64,000 nucleotides of DNA from Tillus elongatus (GCA_964006375.1 OZ023266.1:160893292-160957291); one strand, 5' to 3'; positions 23,081 through 36,469 are shown, numbered from the stretch's first letter. Notes: a model not told the origin generated them from the sequence alone. Numbers and translations are program-made.

Positions 23081-23762
23081 TGGTAACGGCACAGTTATTT
23101 ATTCCACGTACACAGATAACTTCTTCAGCCACTCAAAAGCCCTGGTTCGTGTGACAAGGCCTGACTTGAAAAGCTAAAAGCTCACAAAACGCTTCTACAC
23201 AATCCCAGCCAGGAAAACCGTCAAGCATTTAACGACGCAAGAAACCGCAATGTCCGCAATCTTTCTGAGACAAAAAAAAATCGTTTAATAACCACATCAA
23301 AAACAAAGTCCTCTCAAGCTCCAATGGCAGCAAACCCTTCTGAACTCTAGCTAAATCTATTGGGAATAATTTCTGCAAGAGCACGTTCCCACCTCTTGTT
23401 TCAGGGGATGAAATTGTTTTTACCGCCCTGGGCAAGGCTGTACTTTTTGCCTCGTTTTTCGTCGGCAATTCTACTCTCAACCCACCTACAAATGTTCAAC
23501 CACCAACAGTCCCCAATGTCGCGCATAAAATGACGGATATCATTTTCAAAACTAAAAAGGTATGATCTGAAGATGATCTCTTCTCTTAATACCAGGAAAG
23601 CCTCTGGCATGACGAGATCCCAGCAATTGTCCTCAAAAAATACGCACCAGAACTCGTCTGTTTCAGACATCTTACAATAGAGGCATATTCCCTAGTAACT
23701 GGAAAACTGCTCGAGAACAACCCGTCCCCAAGAAAGGATCCAAAGCGCTTCCTAGCAACTAC

Positions 23763-24359
23763 ATGCCTATTTTTCACCTTTCAGTCATCTCTAAAGTGAT
23801 GGAAAAGTATATAAACACCGAATTACTAAAATTTATTGAAAAACACAGTCTAAGCCACGACAGGCAGTATGGATTCCATCAGCGCAGATGCACTGCCGAC
23901 CTCCTTTCCTTTGTCACCCATTCTTGGAACAAGTCTATGGAACTACACGGTGAATCCCAGATTGTCGCTCTAGACATATCCAAAGCATTCGAACAGGTCT
24001 GGCACGCAGCGCTGCTTAATAAACTTTCGGTCTATGGCCTACCACCAAAACTCTGCACCCGGAAAGCAAATTTCCTCTCCAACCAGAGCATTTCTGTTGT
24101 CGTGGATGGCCATTCCTCTAGACTGTATCCAATTAATGCAGGAGTTCCTCTAGGTTCAGCTTTAGCCCCTACTCTGTTTCTTCTCCACATCAATGACCTC
24201 CTCTCTAGCACATCCAACCCAGTTCACAGTTACGCGGACGACAGCACCCTCCACTCAAATATACAATATTCTAAGCCTGTCTCTTTAGCCCAATTAGATG
24301 AGGATCGCAGACTCATGGAGGATTCTGTCTATATGGATCTCCAAAAAATATTAGACTGA
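23763..24359 (+). pseudogene. Reverse transcriptase of the CR1/Jockey-superfamily copy
   Basis: 198 open codons with RT motifs in order: VISKVMEKYIN, RQYGFHQRRCTADLL, IVALDISKAFEQVWH (first catalytic Asp), AGVPLGSALAPTLFLLHIND and HSYADDSTLHS (YADD active site). The usual Q in GVPQGS is L here, and the usual D in AFD is E. The frame ends at a TGA where the sister copy reads LDWGSINLVQF, then resumes at 24409. Remnant, not functional. Confidence 0.8.
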
Positions 24360-24408
24360 GTAATGAGTCCTTTTTACTTGCTGGCATTTCTGTGGAACGA
24401 AATCTCAA

Positions 24409-24963
24409 TTGGCACCAACTGTCACATCAATTGCAGAAGCGGCTGCTAAGAAATTAGGTTTCTTTTTCCGAGCTCGCAAATACTTTTCACCAGCTAATCT
24501 CTATACCTTATATACTTCACAAATAAGGCCAAACCTAGAATACTGCTCCCACATATGGGGTGCAGCTGCCGCTTCTACACTCGCTATCCTGGACTCCATT
24601 CAGAGGAGAGCTATACGTCTCATCGGTGACCCTACCCTCACCCAAAGGCTGCCATCCCTTGCCCATCGACGTGCCGTTGGTGACATCTCTCTCTTTTATA
24701 GATATCTGCAAGGGCACTGCTCAGGGGAGCTTTCTTCCATAGTTCCTCCACCTGCTGCCCCCAACAGATCTACCAGGGGAACAGAGCGAATGTATTCTTT
24801 TACTGTCCAGGTCACCATACATAGAACATCTTGTTATGCCCGCTCCTTTGTCACGAGGACTTCCAAGTTGTGGAACACCTTGCCGGCAAGGTTCTCTCCA
24901 AGTCCAGAATTAACAAGTTGCCTTTTTCCGCCTTGTCGACACCCACGGTACGGTAGTATTTAG
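24409..24963 (+). pseudogene. RT C-terminal region of the same copy
   Basis: Continues the polyprotein: TSIAEAAAKKLGFFFRARKY, YTSQIRPNLEYCSHIWG, RRAIRLIGDPTLTQRL. This is the conserved C-terminal part of Jockey/CR1 RT proteins. The segment encoding DISLFYRYLQG contains only a short (TC)4 that is greatly expanded in the sister copy at 54265. Confidence 0.75.
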
Positions 24964-24985
24964 GCTGTAAGCCCTCGTGGTGTGT

Positions 24986-25319
24986 TGTTGAAATATATAT
25001 AAAAAAATTACAATCATACTGCTACTGACACCTTATACTTCTCCAATTATTATTCTGAGCGACGTTGTAGTTTTATTCTATTCAAATGTTAAATTATTAT
25101 TTTAAATGGGTACATACTCAATACTTTTACTTGAAAGAAAAACACGTACTTTAAATAAAACTTACCAACGCCAAAACACTGTGATAGAAATTTGAAGCAT
25201 AGCATCTTACCTGCAAACAGAAAACAGTAATTAAAGCAAAATTTATTTCATTCGAAAAAAATAAAAATATTCGTTATCTATTGTGTATCTATGAGACCTA
25301 TTGTTTCGGTTATAGATTC
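24986..25319. other. Unassigned AT-rich DNA
   Basis: Nothing recognised. Confidence 0.4.
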
Positions 25320-26610
25320 CCTGACATACAATTTAGCAAAGTGGTTGACAAATGAGTTTCAAAGCTTGCCCGGCAAACAGAAAAGTTTTTCAGTAACAAA
25401 TTCAGTTAATTTATTAACAAAGTTAAAGAGGTTAAATTGATTGAAGGCGAAGTTTTAATTTCATTCGTTGTAAGCTCATTATTTCCTAGCATTCCCACGA
25501 AGCAAACGTTAGCGTATTTGGAAGAGTTGTTCAAAATGAATAACGTAAATGAAAATGTTTGCAAAAAATATTTAACTTTAAAAAACCTTTGTATTAAGCG
25601 AAATATTTTTCAATTCAACAATCAATTTTTTGAACAAACCCAAGGCACGGCAATGGGCAACCCGCTATCGCCATTTATTGCAGATCTTTTCATGAGTAGA
25701 TTTGAAACAAATATTGAAAGTGAAAGTATTTTCCTAGAGTGTGGTTTCGTTGCGTGTATGATATTTTCGCAGTGTTTAACACAGCCAATTACAGAATAGA
25801 AGATTTTATTGGCAAATGAAACAATAAATTTGATTCTATAAAATTTAACCACGAATGATAAATTAATAATAAAAGACCCTTTCTAGATGTACTGGATATC
25901 AAGAATAAAGACACTTTAGAATTCGATGTCCATAGAAAGGAAACCACCACTCTAAGCAACATTCCGAACGACCCACATCATACGTACGCACAAAAAATGG
26001 CCAGTCTAAATTTTTTAGTAAACAGGTTAATTAATTTTCCTTTAAGTAAAAGTGGATATACGGAATAATTAAATTGTATTAAGAACGTGGCCGAATATAT
26101 CGGATACACTGCTTGCCTAGTGGAACAATTAATTAACAAACAGAAAACAAAGACAATGTTAGCGGAATCAACGACGTTTAGAAGAGAGAAAGCCGAAAAA
26201 AACTTCGTTTGCTTGCCATTTAAACCTCGAATCACGAGGGGTCTTGATAGCATTTTTAAAAAGCAAGCCAACTTGTAACTAACATTTTCGACAAAAAAAT
26301 ACTTTGAAAAACTTGCTATAGGCCAGCCTCGCCCTAACGACAATTAATGTTTAGTTAAAAATTTGTTAGGTAACACAAAAGACAAGGATAGTACGACCAA
26401 AATGTCCGCAATTTATGAAATAGGTTGTAAAGATTGTGATCTTGAATACGCCATCAAACAGAAAGATCTATTGAAATTAAATTCAAAGAACATTTAGCAC
26501 AATTAAGATACGGTACTATAGATATATCTTCCCTCGCCCGACATATTTGGAATAATAATCACCACAGAGGAGAATCTTAAATGAATAAAAAATATTAGAC
26601 CACCAGGACA
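25320..26610 (+). mobile_element. Penelope-like element, copy 1 (decayed)
   Basis: Reverse transcriptase of the Penelope type followed by a degraded GIY-YIG endonuclease, split by stops and frameshifts. RT: SFVVSSLFPSIPTKQTLAYL, QGTAMGNPLSPFIADLF, then in another frame YDIFAVFNTANYRIEDF (the V/Y-D-D active site decayed) and THHTYAQKM-like thumb words. 26087-26278 continues the thumb (EYIGYTACLVEQLINKQ). The endonuclease starts at about 26400 (MSAIYEIGCKDCDLEY) but loses the YIGQT block. Subfamily differs from copy 2 at 35040. Confidence 0.78.
25437..25799 (+). pseudogene. Penelope-type RT fragment
   Basis: 120 codons covering RT motifs A and B: a SF.VVSLFPSIP-like entry and GTAMGNPLSPFIADLFMSRF, which is near-diagnostic for Penelope-like RT. 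It ends at a frameshift before the catalytic DD motif. Confidence 0.78.
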
Positions 26611-26625
26611 GCTAAACGCCCTCGA

Positions 26626-26628
<3 letters not shown>

Positions 26629-26711
<83 letters not shown>
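26629..26711. repeat. (TA)n array 6
   Basis: About 83 bp of TA repeat directly after the Penelope-like remnant; the terminal module of family A starts 40 bp downstream. Confidence 0.95.
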
Positions 26712-26715
<4 letters not shown>

Positions 26716-26749
26716 TATAGCTACATATAGTAATAATAAAAAAATCTAC

Positions 26750-27162
26750 GGACGCAGCAAGTGCGTTATGGTAGCGAATTTTCTTTAACATATTTTTAAT
26801 AGCAAATGTATTTCTTTGATAAAAGCAGGCATCAAACTTGGTGGCCTATATAGTAGAAACAATGTACCATATTTCATCGAAATAAATTTATTGTTTGAAA
26901 ATATATAAACATTTTTCAAAAGTCTAGATGCAGCAAATTTCCATAAAAATGTTTTTAATAGCAAATGCGAGCAGGCATCAATCTGATTACCGGTATAGCC
27001 TATGTGGTAGAAACAATGTACTATATTTTATCAAAATTACTTATGGTTTGAAAATATACAAAAATTTTCCGAAAATAAACTTAAATGATGGTTTTCTAAC
27101 CAACAAAGCTTACGTTAATAGCAAATTGAGTTATTGAAATTTGAAGGATTTAATGAAAATTC
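26750..27162 (+). repeat. Two overlapping terminal modules of family A
   Basis: GGACGCAGCAAGTGCGTTA opens a module at 26753. At about 26928 it restarts (TCTAGATGCAGCAAATTTCC), and the second runs to ATGAAAATTCG at 27162, where a foldback element interrupts the right arm. The arm resumes at 27580 (TTTCGCTACCAAAACGC). Confidence 0.65.
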
Positions 27163-27579
27163 GGTAAATTTGCAGATTAACTCCCGAACGCTTTTCAACA
27201 AATTGTTTTCAGAAACATTACTAGGACCCCACCTGGATGCACAAACCACAGGAAAAATTTCTTGTTCACACCCCCCAAGGAAGTTATGGGACTGGGAGTG
27301 AATAGGGGTGCTGTGCGGGGTAGGCAGGATTTAAGGGGGATATGGCTTCAAGATGTGAAGAAGACAGCTTTCAAGCCCGCTTTATTCGAATTTTTTGCTC
27401 ATATTTCCTTTTTACTACCTACCCCGCTCAGCACCCCTACCCACTCCTGGTCTCGTAACTTCCTTGGGGGGTGTGAACAAGAAATTTTTGTTGGTGGTTT
27501 GTTGATCCAGGGGGGTCTAGGCAGGTTTCTGAAAACAGTTGTTTGAAAAACGTTCGGGAACTAAACTGCAAATTTACCG
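27163..27579. mobile_element. Foldback element with ~165-bp inverted arms
   Basis: The left arm (27163-27327) opens GTAAATTTGCAG and includes TTCTTGTTCACACCCCCCAA and AGGGGTGCTGTGCGGGG. The right arm (27415-27578) is its reverse complement with modest divergence, ending CTGCAAATTTAC. The loop is about 90 bp. It sits inside the right arm of a family A module, with GAAAATTCG on the left and CGAAATTTCG on the right as probable target duplication. A single-arm relative is at 27716-27866. No coding capacity. Confidence 0.82.
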
Positions 27580-27715
27580 AAATTTCGCTACCAAAACGCA
27601 CATACTGCGTCCAGATTTATTTTTTCTACAAACGCATCATATTTCGATAAAAAATGCAAAAATGCATTAACGAATTTGTTCTACGAAAATTAGCTTAAAA
27701 AAAATTATACACCCC
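27580..27715 (-). repeat. Family A fragment following the foldback element
   Basis: Module end (CTACCAAAACGCACATACTG), then CAAACGCATCATATTTCGAT and ACGAATTTGTTCTACGAAAA. It stops at a partial foldback arm and the same words restart at 27867. Confidence 0.6.
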
Positions 27716-27866
27716 AACTCACTCCGCGTCCCGTAACTTCCTTGGGGAGTGTGAACAAGAAATTTTGCTTGGGGTTTGTGGATCCAGGGGGGGGGTCTAG
27801 GCAGGTTTTTGAAAACAGTTTTTTGAAAAGCGTTCGGGAGCTAAACTGCAAATTTACCGAAAATTC
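27716..27866. repeat. Single arm of the foldback element
   Basis: Shares TAACTTCCTTGGGGAGTGTG, GATCCAGGGGG and GTTCGGGAGCTAAACTGC with the right arm at 27430-27578. There is no left arm, so it is a deleted or duplicated piece. Confidence 0.7.
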
Positions 27867-28558
27867 GCTACCAAAACGCACTTACTGCGTCCTGATTTTT
27901 TTTTCTTACAAACGCATCATATTTCGATAAAAAAATGCAAAAATGCATTAACGAATTTGTTCTACGAAAATTAGCTAAAAAAATTATAGACCATTACACC
28001 ATAAACTTCACTAAACCTACAAATAAATATCCAAAAAGGCACAAACTTAACTAAACCTACAGCCAAAGCATCAGAGAAAGGGTCTATCTGAAATGGATAT
28101 TTTGTAAATATTTTAGTAAAATGAAGGGCAATGACGGTTGAATCTGAAACTTAAGGGTTTGCAGAACACTTTTCTTGCAACATTTTCTTTTCACAATCGG
28201 TATTTGTTTCACATTCTTTGCCTAAACTTTGCCAATTTTGTCGTTTAAAATTGTAAGTTTGACGTTTTGAGGAAAACTTCAACATTTGTTTCTGTAACTG
28301 CCCATAACTTCGTTGTCTTTAAAGCTAGAGACCTAAATTTCAAGAGTTCACTCTTTATAATACAAAGACGCGTACCAAATTTGTTGCCCTTACTTGATTA
28401 TTTCCGGAGATATGATTTTTTTTAGAAAGAAAACAGAAAATTTTCCGGGAAAACCTGGTCCGATTTTCCTGGCTAACGAACTTATCCAAGCCGCTTGCAA
28501 AAGGAAGGTACTCACCAAATTTGATCAAGATCGGTCCATTATTTTTTGAGTTATCGGT

Positions 28559-28643
<85 letters not shown>

Positions 28644-28680
28644 ACAGATCTCCTCATTAGCGAATTAAAAAAAAATCGCT
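27867..28680 (-). repeat. Family A copy, reverse orientation
   Basis: Module arm (27867-27900), core (AAGGGCAATGACGGTTGAA, GCCAATTTTG, ACTTATCCAAGCCGCTTGC), (TA)n at 28562-28640, and a shortened hairpin end (GATCTCCTCATTAGCGAAT). The module interior is missing on the left. Confidence 0.7.
28562..28640. repeat. (TA)n array 7
   Basis: About 79 bp of TA repeat. Confidence 0.95.
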
Positions 28681-28854
28681 AAAAATGTATGAATGAATGC
28701 GTCTATACGTTCATACTGAATATTAACCTACAGTTTTTCAGTTCCTAAAAAAGTAACTACAAATTTAATGAAGTATCTGAACGTTACGTTCGAATTTTAG
28801 TGAATTTTCACTAAACATCATATTATACATTTGTGATTTTAATTAATTTTCTTT
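28681..28854. other. Short unassigned spacer
   Basis: AT-rich, no recognised element. Confidence 0.35.
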
Positions 28855-29384
28855 TTCTGAGTACCTTCCTTTTGCAAGAGACTTGGATAAGTTCGTTAGC
28901 CAAGAAAATCGGCCCAGATTTTCCAGGAAAATTTTGAGTTTTCTTTCGGGAAAAATTATATCTTCGGAAATAACAAAGTAAGGGCAACCAAATTTGGTAC
29001 GCGTGTTTGTATTATACCCACGTACCAAAATTTAGGTGTGTAAGTTAAAAGACAAAAGTTATAGGCATTTAAAAAAATGGGGTTTGCCTCAAAACGTCAA
29101 AGTCTCAGTTTGAAACGTCAAAGTCGCAGTTTGAACCGTCAACATTTGAAGATTTAGGCAAAGAACTTGAATCTAATACGGGCTATGATAATAGAATGTC
29201 TCAAGAAGAGTGTTCTGCAAACCCTTAAGTTTCAGCTTCAACCGTCATTGTCGTTCATTTTACTAAAATATTTAAAGTAAATTAATTTCAAATAGACCCT
29301 TTCTCTGATGCTTTGGCTGTAGGTTTAGTTAAGTTGATGCTTTGGATGTAGGTTTAGTTAAGTTTATGGTTTAATTTTTAGCTA
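28855..29384 (+). repeat. Family A core fragment
   Basis: Starts TTCTGAGTACCTTCCTTTTG and runs through the core to GCTTTGGCTGTAGGTTTAG. Near its end a 29-bp unit (TGATGCTTTGGATGTAGG...) is tandemly duplicated (about 29308-29366). It lacks the hairpin end and (TA)n. Confidence 0.65.
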
Positions 29385-29993
29385 ATTTTCGTAGAATGAG
29401 TAGACGGCGACTTTTGAATTTTAAAATGTTTCTTCAAATGAGCGCAAACTAGGCCCCCTTGAATCCATATCCGGGTTTACTTTCAGTTATTATTTGTTTA
29501 CATATATACAGGATGACGCATTTCTAAGGTAAAGCTCAATTAAATTGTTATTATACAAGATACAAGAAAAAATTGTCTTCGTTAATTATAGGGTGCCCTA
29601 AGCTGCATCTTATAAAAATATTTTGACAATCATAGGGTGGTCCATAAGTCGTTGGTGATCCATACAATTGTTTTTTTCGAACACCCTTATATTATTGCAT
29701 TTCTGCATTTTTTATCAAAATATGATGCATGTTTGTAAGAAAATAATGGAGACGCAGTGAGTGCGTTTTGGTAGCGAATTTTCATTAAATCCTACAAAAT
29801 TGCAATAACCCAATTTGCTATTAACCTAAGGTTTGTTGGTTAGGAAACTAGTTTTATCGGACACATTTAAAGTTTATTTTCGGAAAATTTTTGTTGAACA
29901 TTTTCCAACAATAAGTAATTTTGATAAAATATGGTACTACTATCTAGGCTATACCGGTAACTTCACTTCCATAACGTACTTGCTGCGTCCAGA
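29385..29993 (+). repeat. Compact family A variant (no (TA)n), copy 2
   Basis: Hairpin-end unit (GGCGACTTTTGAATTTT, CATATCCGGGTTTAC), the short bridge ACATATATACAGGATGACGC, the GATACAAGAAAAAATTG part, and a complete terminal module (29750-29993). Same architecture as 15511-16145, reversed, which shows it is a real variant and not a random deletion. Confidence 0.7.
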
Positions 29994-30005
29994 CTTTTTT
30001 TTTAC

Positions 30006-30241
30006 TTATACAAATATTAGAGCGCCTCCGTTGCCGTGCGGGAAAGTCGATTCAGACTTTCTAATACGGACTCGGGGGACGACGGTTCGAGACTCACCGG
30101 CGGCGAATGATTGTTCAAATCACTGTCGTCGTTGAGATCGAGCTCAAGGTAGAGGATAGGTTAGTTTAGATGAGCAAAAAGGGTCAGCAATGGCCTAATT
30201 GCCAGTAAGCATCTTACCTTTACATTTATACAAATATTAGA
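30006..30241 (+). mobile_element. tRNA-headed SINE with perfect 16-bp target duplication
   Basis: TTATACAAATATTAGA occurs at 30006-30021 and 30226-30241. The 204-bp insert (30022-30225) begins GCGCCTCCGTTGCCGTGC and contains a B-box-like GACGGTTCGAGACTC about 60 nt in, so the head is probably tRNA-derived. It is GC-rich against an AT-rich background and ends in a T-rich tail. The direct repeats make target-primed retrotransposition the best explanation. The perfect duplication suggests it is young. Confidence 0.72.
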
Positions 30242-30925
30242 AAATGAATTTGTTCATTACATATGGTCCAGACTGTATATCATTTTTATCTATTAATTTA
30301 CGGGATTACGAACATAAATAGGAAAAACTGCGGTGTACATACTGATGCGAATCGCAAGCAATTAAACACTAACTTAACACTTTTCCCCTACATTAACTTT
30401 ACTACATTTCTACGTAATGACCAATGTTCATTAAGTGTTTATTTTTATTTGCTTAGTTATTAGCAGCAGTGACGTCATTTAACAGTCTAGGCTTCATCTC
30501 ATGTGTAATGTAATTATGGAGTACGTAAACAATCTAATTCGAGAATGTAACACTTAAGCTTAATTGACGAACTCATTAAACCAGATTTGAGTCAAATCAG
30601 ATTACAAATCGGCTTATTTTTTCATTTCTTATATCACATAAATTTACATCAGATTTATAAAGCAAAGCTGCTAAAAACTTAAACGCAGGTGACAAGAGGG
30701 CTTATCGGCTTTTTCGTAATACATTTTTAAACAGATGGGGGATTCCCTAGTCGCTTATTTTATTCATATATTTAGTCGAGAAAATTTTGGGACAGAAGCG
30801 CGGTATCTGCTTTTATTGTGAGGAATTTCCTTCAATATTTTAAACTTAGAGAGACTCTCTGGCGTTTGCTAACATCTATTTAACAATAAATAATTAATAA
30901 GTAAGGGAAATAAATGGGAGAAGTT
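30242..30925. other. Unassigned AT-rich DNA
   Basis: No gene or repeat recognised. Confidence 0.4.
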
Positions 30926-31415
<490 letters not shown>

Positions 31416-31439
31416 AGTACAGGTGGATAACCAAAATCA

Positions 31440-31570
31440 TCACAACCCATTTTTAAAGAGAGTTGACGAATGTTTCTTTTTTAAAATGTGTTATGGTCAT
31501 TTGCCTTCTCCCAGTGTACTTATCAGTGCTCGTCACATGTTCCAATCTTCACTTAGCGACAATTAATTTT
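31440..31570 (+). repeat. Tail of the hammerhead-like repeat
   Basis: GTGTTATGGTCATTTGCCTT, AGTGTACTTATCAGTGCTC and GTCACATGTTCC correspond to the region downstream of the CTGATGA motif at 12735 and 52743. The CTGATGA core itself is lost here. Confidence 0.45.
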
Positions 31571-31611
31571 AAAACAATTGGCTTGGCAGAAAATAAGAAA
31601 TATGGTAAAAA

Positions 31612-32862
<1,251 letters not shown>

Positions 32863-32937
32863 GAACAATAAAATGATAAAATACACAATCACACTCGTTT
32901 GTTGTTATTCATTCTTGTTTACGGATTTCTTCTTAGA

Positions 32938-33186
<249 letters not shown>

Positions 33187-33510
33187 AAAAGACCTCGGTA
33201 ATGGTTTCTAAGGGTCTTAGTTCGCGCTCATTTGAATAGAATTTCTTGAAAGTCTTAGTCGTGATCTCGGCATAAGCACAATTTTTTCGCAAATCCGTTA
33301 AAAAACATTTTCCACGAAAGTTTGGACAAAATCCACAATTCGCAACAAAATTGTTTACAAAAATATTTTTAAAATCCACGAAAAGTCGCTAAAAATATTA
33401 TTTCTACAAAAATTGTCTAACAAACTTTTACATAAAAGATTCGACAAAATAGTTTTCACCACAATTTCCTAAAACCATCTTTTTTGCAAGAAAATTCATT
33501 TAAAAAATTA
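33187..33510 (+). repeat. Interspersed repeat C, copy 2
   Basis: Partner of 31099-31415, same orientation, about 2.09 kb away. Contains several CGAAAATTCGCTAAAA-like half-hairpins. Confidence 0.7.
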
Positions 33511-33654
33511 TTTTTTACGAATTTCGTTAAAAAAATGTTACATCAAAACTCCGCTAAACACTTTTTACACAAGATGTTTTCAAGTGAGCGCGAATTACGG
33601 GTCCTGGGACGAATATCTAAGATTTGTTCGAATTTTTACATGTTTATATGTTTA

Positions 33655-33729
<75 letters not shown>
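33511..33729 (+). repeat. Diverged hairpin end with (TA)n array 11
   Basis: TTTTCAAGTGAGCGCGAATT and TTTTTACATGTTTATATG lead into (TA)n at 33657-33729. After the array the sequence is unfamiliar. Confidence 0.6.
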
Positions 33730-33733
<4 letters not shown>

Positions 33734-34179
33734 TTTGAAGTGGTAGATTCAATAAAATGTTTAAAATACACAATTTTTTGCCACAGAATTGGTTAAAAAA
33801 ACACTCGTCGCCTAGAATAAATATCCAAGAATAAGAGATCACCCACGAAAAATTTAATTTTTGAAAATGAAATGACATTAGTATGTCATTCATGAGTAAA
33901 GATCATAAAATGAGAAGATACGAAAAAAAATCGGCTTAGGTTTCTAAGAAAATGATTTTAAAGCAATTTTTTATGCTAAACTTAAAAATAATACGTCATC
34001 TAAGATATTTACAGTCCAATGTGTTTCAATGACCGACGAGCTAGTCACAAATCAAATAATTCTGTATTTAGCTGTTAACTTACATTTAGTTTTAGGATAT
34101 AATATAACATTTCCTGGGGCAGCAAGTTGCCGCCTCTGTAACTATCACGTAAACAAACAATTTATTAGCTGCATATTTC
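33730..34179. other. Unassigned AT-rich DNA
   Basis: No feature supported. Confidence 0.35.
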
Positions 34180-34560
34180 GTTCGGTGGTAGAATGCTCTT
34201 ACTCTACAGGGGTCGCCCGGGTTTGGTTCCCGCCCGATGCTGGTAACATTTTGTTTTGTCTCACTGGTTTTAATATTTAATAGAAGCAATAGTGTGGAGA
34301 TTTTATACGTTAGAACCCAGATCTTGTTTGTCCATAAAAAGTCTGCATAACTTTGTCACCGTTGAGTCTAAAATTATAAATTTCAGCAGGCATTTTTTTG
34401 TTATTCATATTTTCATTAAAAAAATTCGCTAATAGAGAATTTGTTTTTAAGAAACTTTTTGTTGGAAAAACATGTTCGATTAAGTTGACTAAAACCAAAT
34501 AGACAAGGAAAAATACCCGTCACGATAATAATTCGGCAGATACATTCCTTTACTAAATAT
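34180..34560 (+). mobile_element. tRNA-headed SINE, copy 2 (tRNA-Gly-like head)
   Basis: 34180-34250 reads GTTCGGTGGTAGAATGCTC ... GGGTTTGGTTCCCGCCCGAT, resembling tRNA-Gly (A and B boxes both readable). The body shares AGCAATAGTGTGGAGATTTT, ACCCAGATCTTG, AGGAAAAATA and TTCGGCAGATAC with 11440-11640. This copy carries about 130 bp of extra sequence in the middle, including a family A hairpin-like piece at 34410-34440. Head and body together argue for one SINE family. Confidence 0.6.
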
Positions 34561-35039
34561 GAAAAGTATTTTTTTGTTTTTGTTTACTCAAAGTCATCAT
34601 TTTGTGTTTATATAATCTCAACGATTTCCCGTTTCGATGGTCACATACAGCTGGTTGCCCTTTCCACTCCAATAAGTTATATCCAAGCTTAAACGAAACT
34701 CTCCAATTTAATATATTGTTTCTTCGCTTAATGCGGGCATTTCTGTTCGAGGCAATCAGATTAATGTATATTCTATCTCTTGCTGACCTTTCGGTTTTCT
34801 CTTTTTATGCTGTAATATAGTTTTATACACACACGTTAAAAGAAAAGCTCTGGTAAAACCCTAATGCACCATTAAGTAACATTTGAAAATAAATTAGTAA
34901 ATTGAAATCCCCGGCTTCCAACATAAATATATTTTATTTACCCAGTGGAGACAAGGGCCATTTTGATTCGCTTTACATGTACCTAGTCTGCGTTGCCATT
35001 GATTAAATGCAACCATCATTTCTTGAAACACTGTTAAAA
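34561..35039. other. Unassigned AT-rich DNA
   Basis: Nothing recognised. Confidence 0.35.
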
Positions 35040-36145
35040 TAATAAAAAGACAAGAAACAATTAATCTTTTTAACGAATGTATAAAACAAAACTATTTTAA
35101 ATTTAATGATAAAATTTATGTGCAAAATGAAGGTCCGTTGTCACCTTTATTAGCCAACATATTTATGGAAATCTTAATAAACCAAATTTTAACATCAGAA
35201 CTTTCGCATAATATTGTCATTTGTTTTCAAGGTAGTCATACAGAATTAAATGAACTTTTTGAATTGTATTAATAACTTTACACAAATATTAAGTTTACTT
35301 TAGCAGAAGAAGCTAACAGTTGTATATTTTTTTTAGACTTAACGATTAGAAAATTAGAAAATAATTAATTAGACTTTTCAATATATAGGAAACCAACTTA
35401 CACTGACACAACCATACCATACGATTCATGTCACCCTTTTTCACAGAAGCTGTCAGCCTACCATTCTATGATACACATCGTGCATTTTTAATACATATGT
35501 CACAAAAGAATTTTGAAAAGGAAATTTCAATAATTAAGCAAACAGCATTTAATAATAGCTACTCTGTTAAAATAATAGATAAAATGATCGAGAGAAAATA
35601 ATACAAATTAGCGATTAATTTAATTTATCCAAATATTAGAGACAAAGAAGACAACAGATACGTTTCGATAACTTATTTTGGAACCATTTCAGAAAACATT
35701 TCAAAAATTTTAAATACCTGTACAAATACAAAGGTAGCTTTTAAATCTTACAACACGACGCGTGATTTGCTATCTAACGTGAAAGAAAAATCTTGTTTCC
35801 TGACAAAAACTGGAGTTTATAAATTAACTTGTACACATTGTAACGCAACATACACAGGTCAAACTTCTAGAAATTGTAACACCCGATACAAAGAACATAT
35901 TTCTGCATTTAGAAATAACCACGCTGACAAATCTACGTTTTCAAAACATATTATTGTTACCCAACATAGACCTACAGTAAATAACCGCATAGAACCACAA
36001 CATTTTTGTAATGACAAACGTAAACTAGACTTTTTTGAAGCTTTAGAAGTCAAAAAGCACATACACGACAATAGCTACCTTGTTTTAAACGAGCAAACTG
36101 ATTTAATGAATTCCCCTTTCTTGGATATTCTTCTTTCTAATTAAA
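35040..36145 (+). mobile_element. Penelope-like element, copy 2
   Basis: The RT part (35055-35440) is broken by stops but reads FNECIKQNYFKFNDKIYVQN, GPLSPLLANIFMEIL and, after the lost active site, FSIYRKPTYTDTTIP, characteristic of Penelope-like RT thumbs. It is followed in phase by a much better preserved GIY-YIG endonuclease. The wording differs strongly from copy 1, so two lineages are present. No terminal repeats identified. Confidence 0.8.
35767..36144 (+). CDS. GIY-YIG endonuclease domain of Penelope-like element 2
   Basis: 125 open codons, the C-terminal endonuclease of the element, which nicks DNA for target-primed insertion. Visible: GVYKLTC (GIY position), C-x2-C typical of Penelope-like elements (CTHC), TYTGQTSR (YIG position, catalytic Arg), RYKEH, then SKHIIVTQH and a conserved FEALEVKKHIH stretch with its Glu. 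It ends near the expected element C-terminus. Without its RT it cannot act in retrotransposition. I list it as coding because the frame is intact. Confidence 0.72.
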   Translation: MLSNVKEKSCFLTKTGVYKLTCTHCNATYTGQTSRNCNTRYKEHISAFRNNHADKSTFSKHIIVTQHRPTVNNRIEPQHFCNDKRKLDFFEALEVKKHIHDNSYLVLNEQTDLMNSPFLDILLSN

Positions 36146-36469
36146 TAAGTCAACGAAAATAAATTTAACTATTCTTTCAAAAAAGTTGTAATAAGATAAT
36201 GAGTTTATGTATGTCGATACTTTCGTTGTATAGAGATTGCTTTATTACTATTCTTGTTTTGTTATTTTATTGTTGTAACTGTTATCATAGTTATTATAGG
36301 CTAGTTCTATTTTTATGTTAAATATTGACATACATCACGTAGACATTTTCAAAGCCTTATCTGTCATCTGTATTTCATTTTATTTTCAATTTTATGAATT
36401 TTTTGATCAAAACATCATATCATAACATAGCAACAGATCTTTATTTATAGTTGTCATGATTTCGTACTA

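Larger units (their letters stand above)
23085..24985 (+). mobile_element. CR1/Jockey-superfamily non-LTR retrotransposon, 5'-truncated copy
   Basis: Homologous to the minus-strand copies 53936-55590 (3' half) and 60163-61675 (5' half). Starts in the linker after the endonuclease, passes through RT, and ends with GGCTGTAAGCCCTCGTGG, TGTTGTTGAAATATA and a short A-rich tail. Frameshifts are frequent in 23100-23760; the RT core is in better shape. No target duplication identified. Confidence 0.78.
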
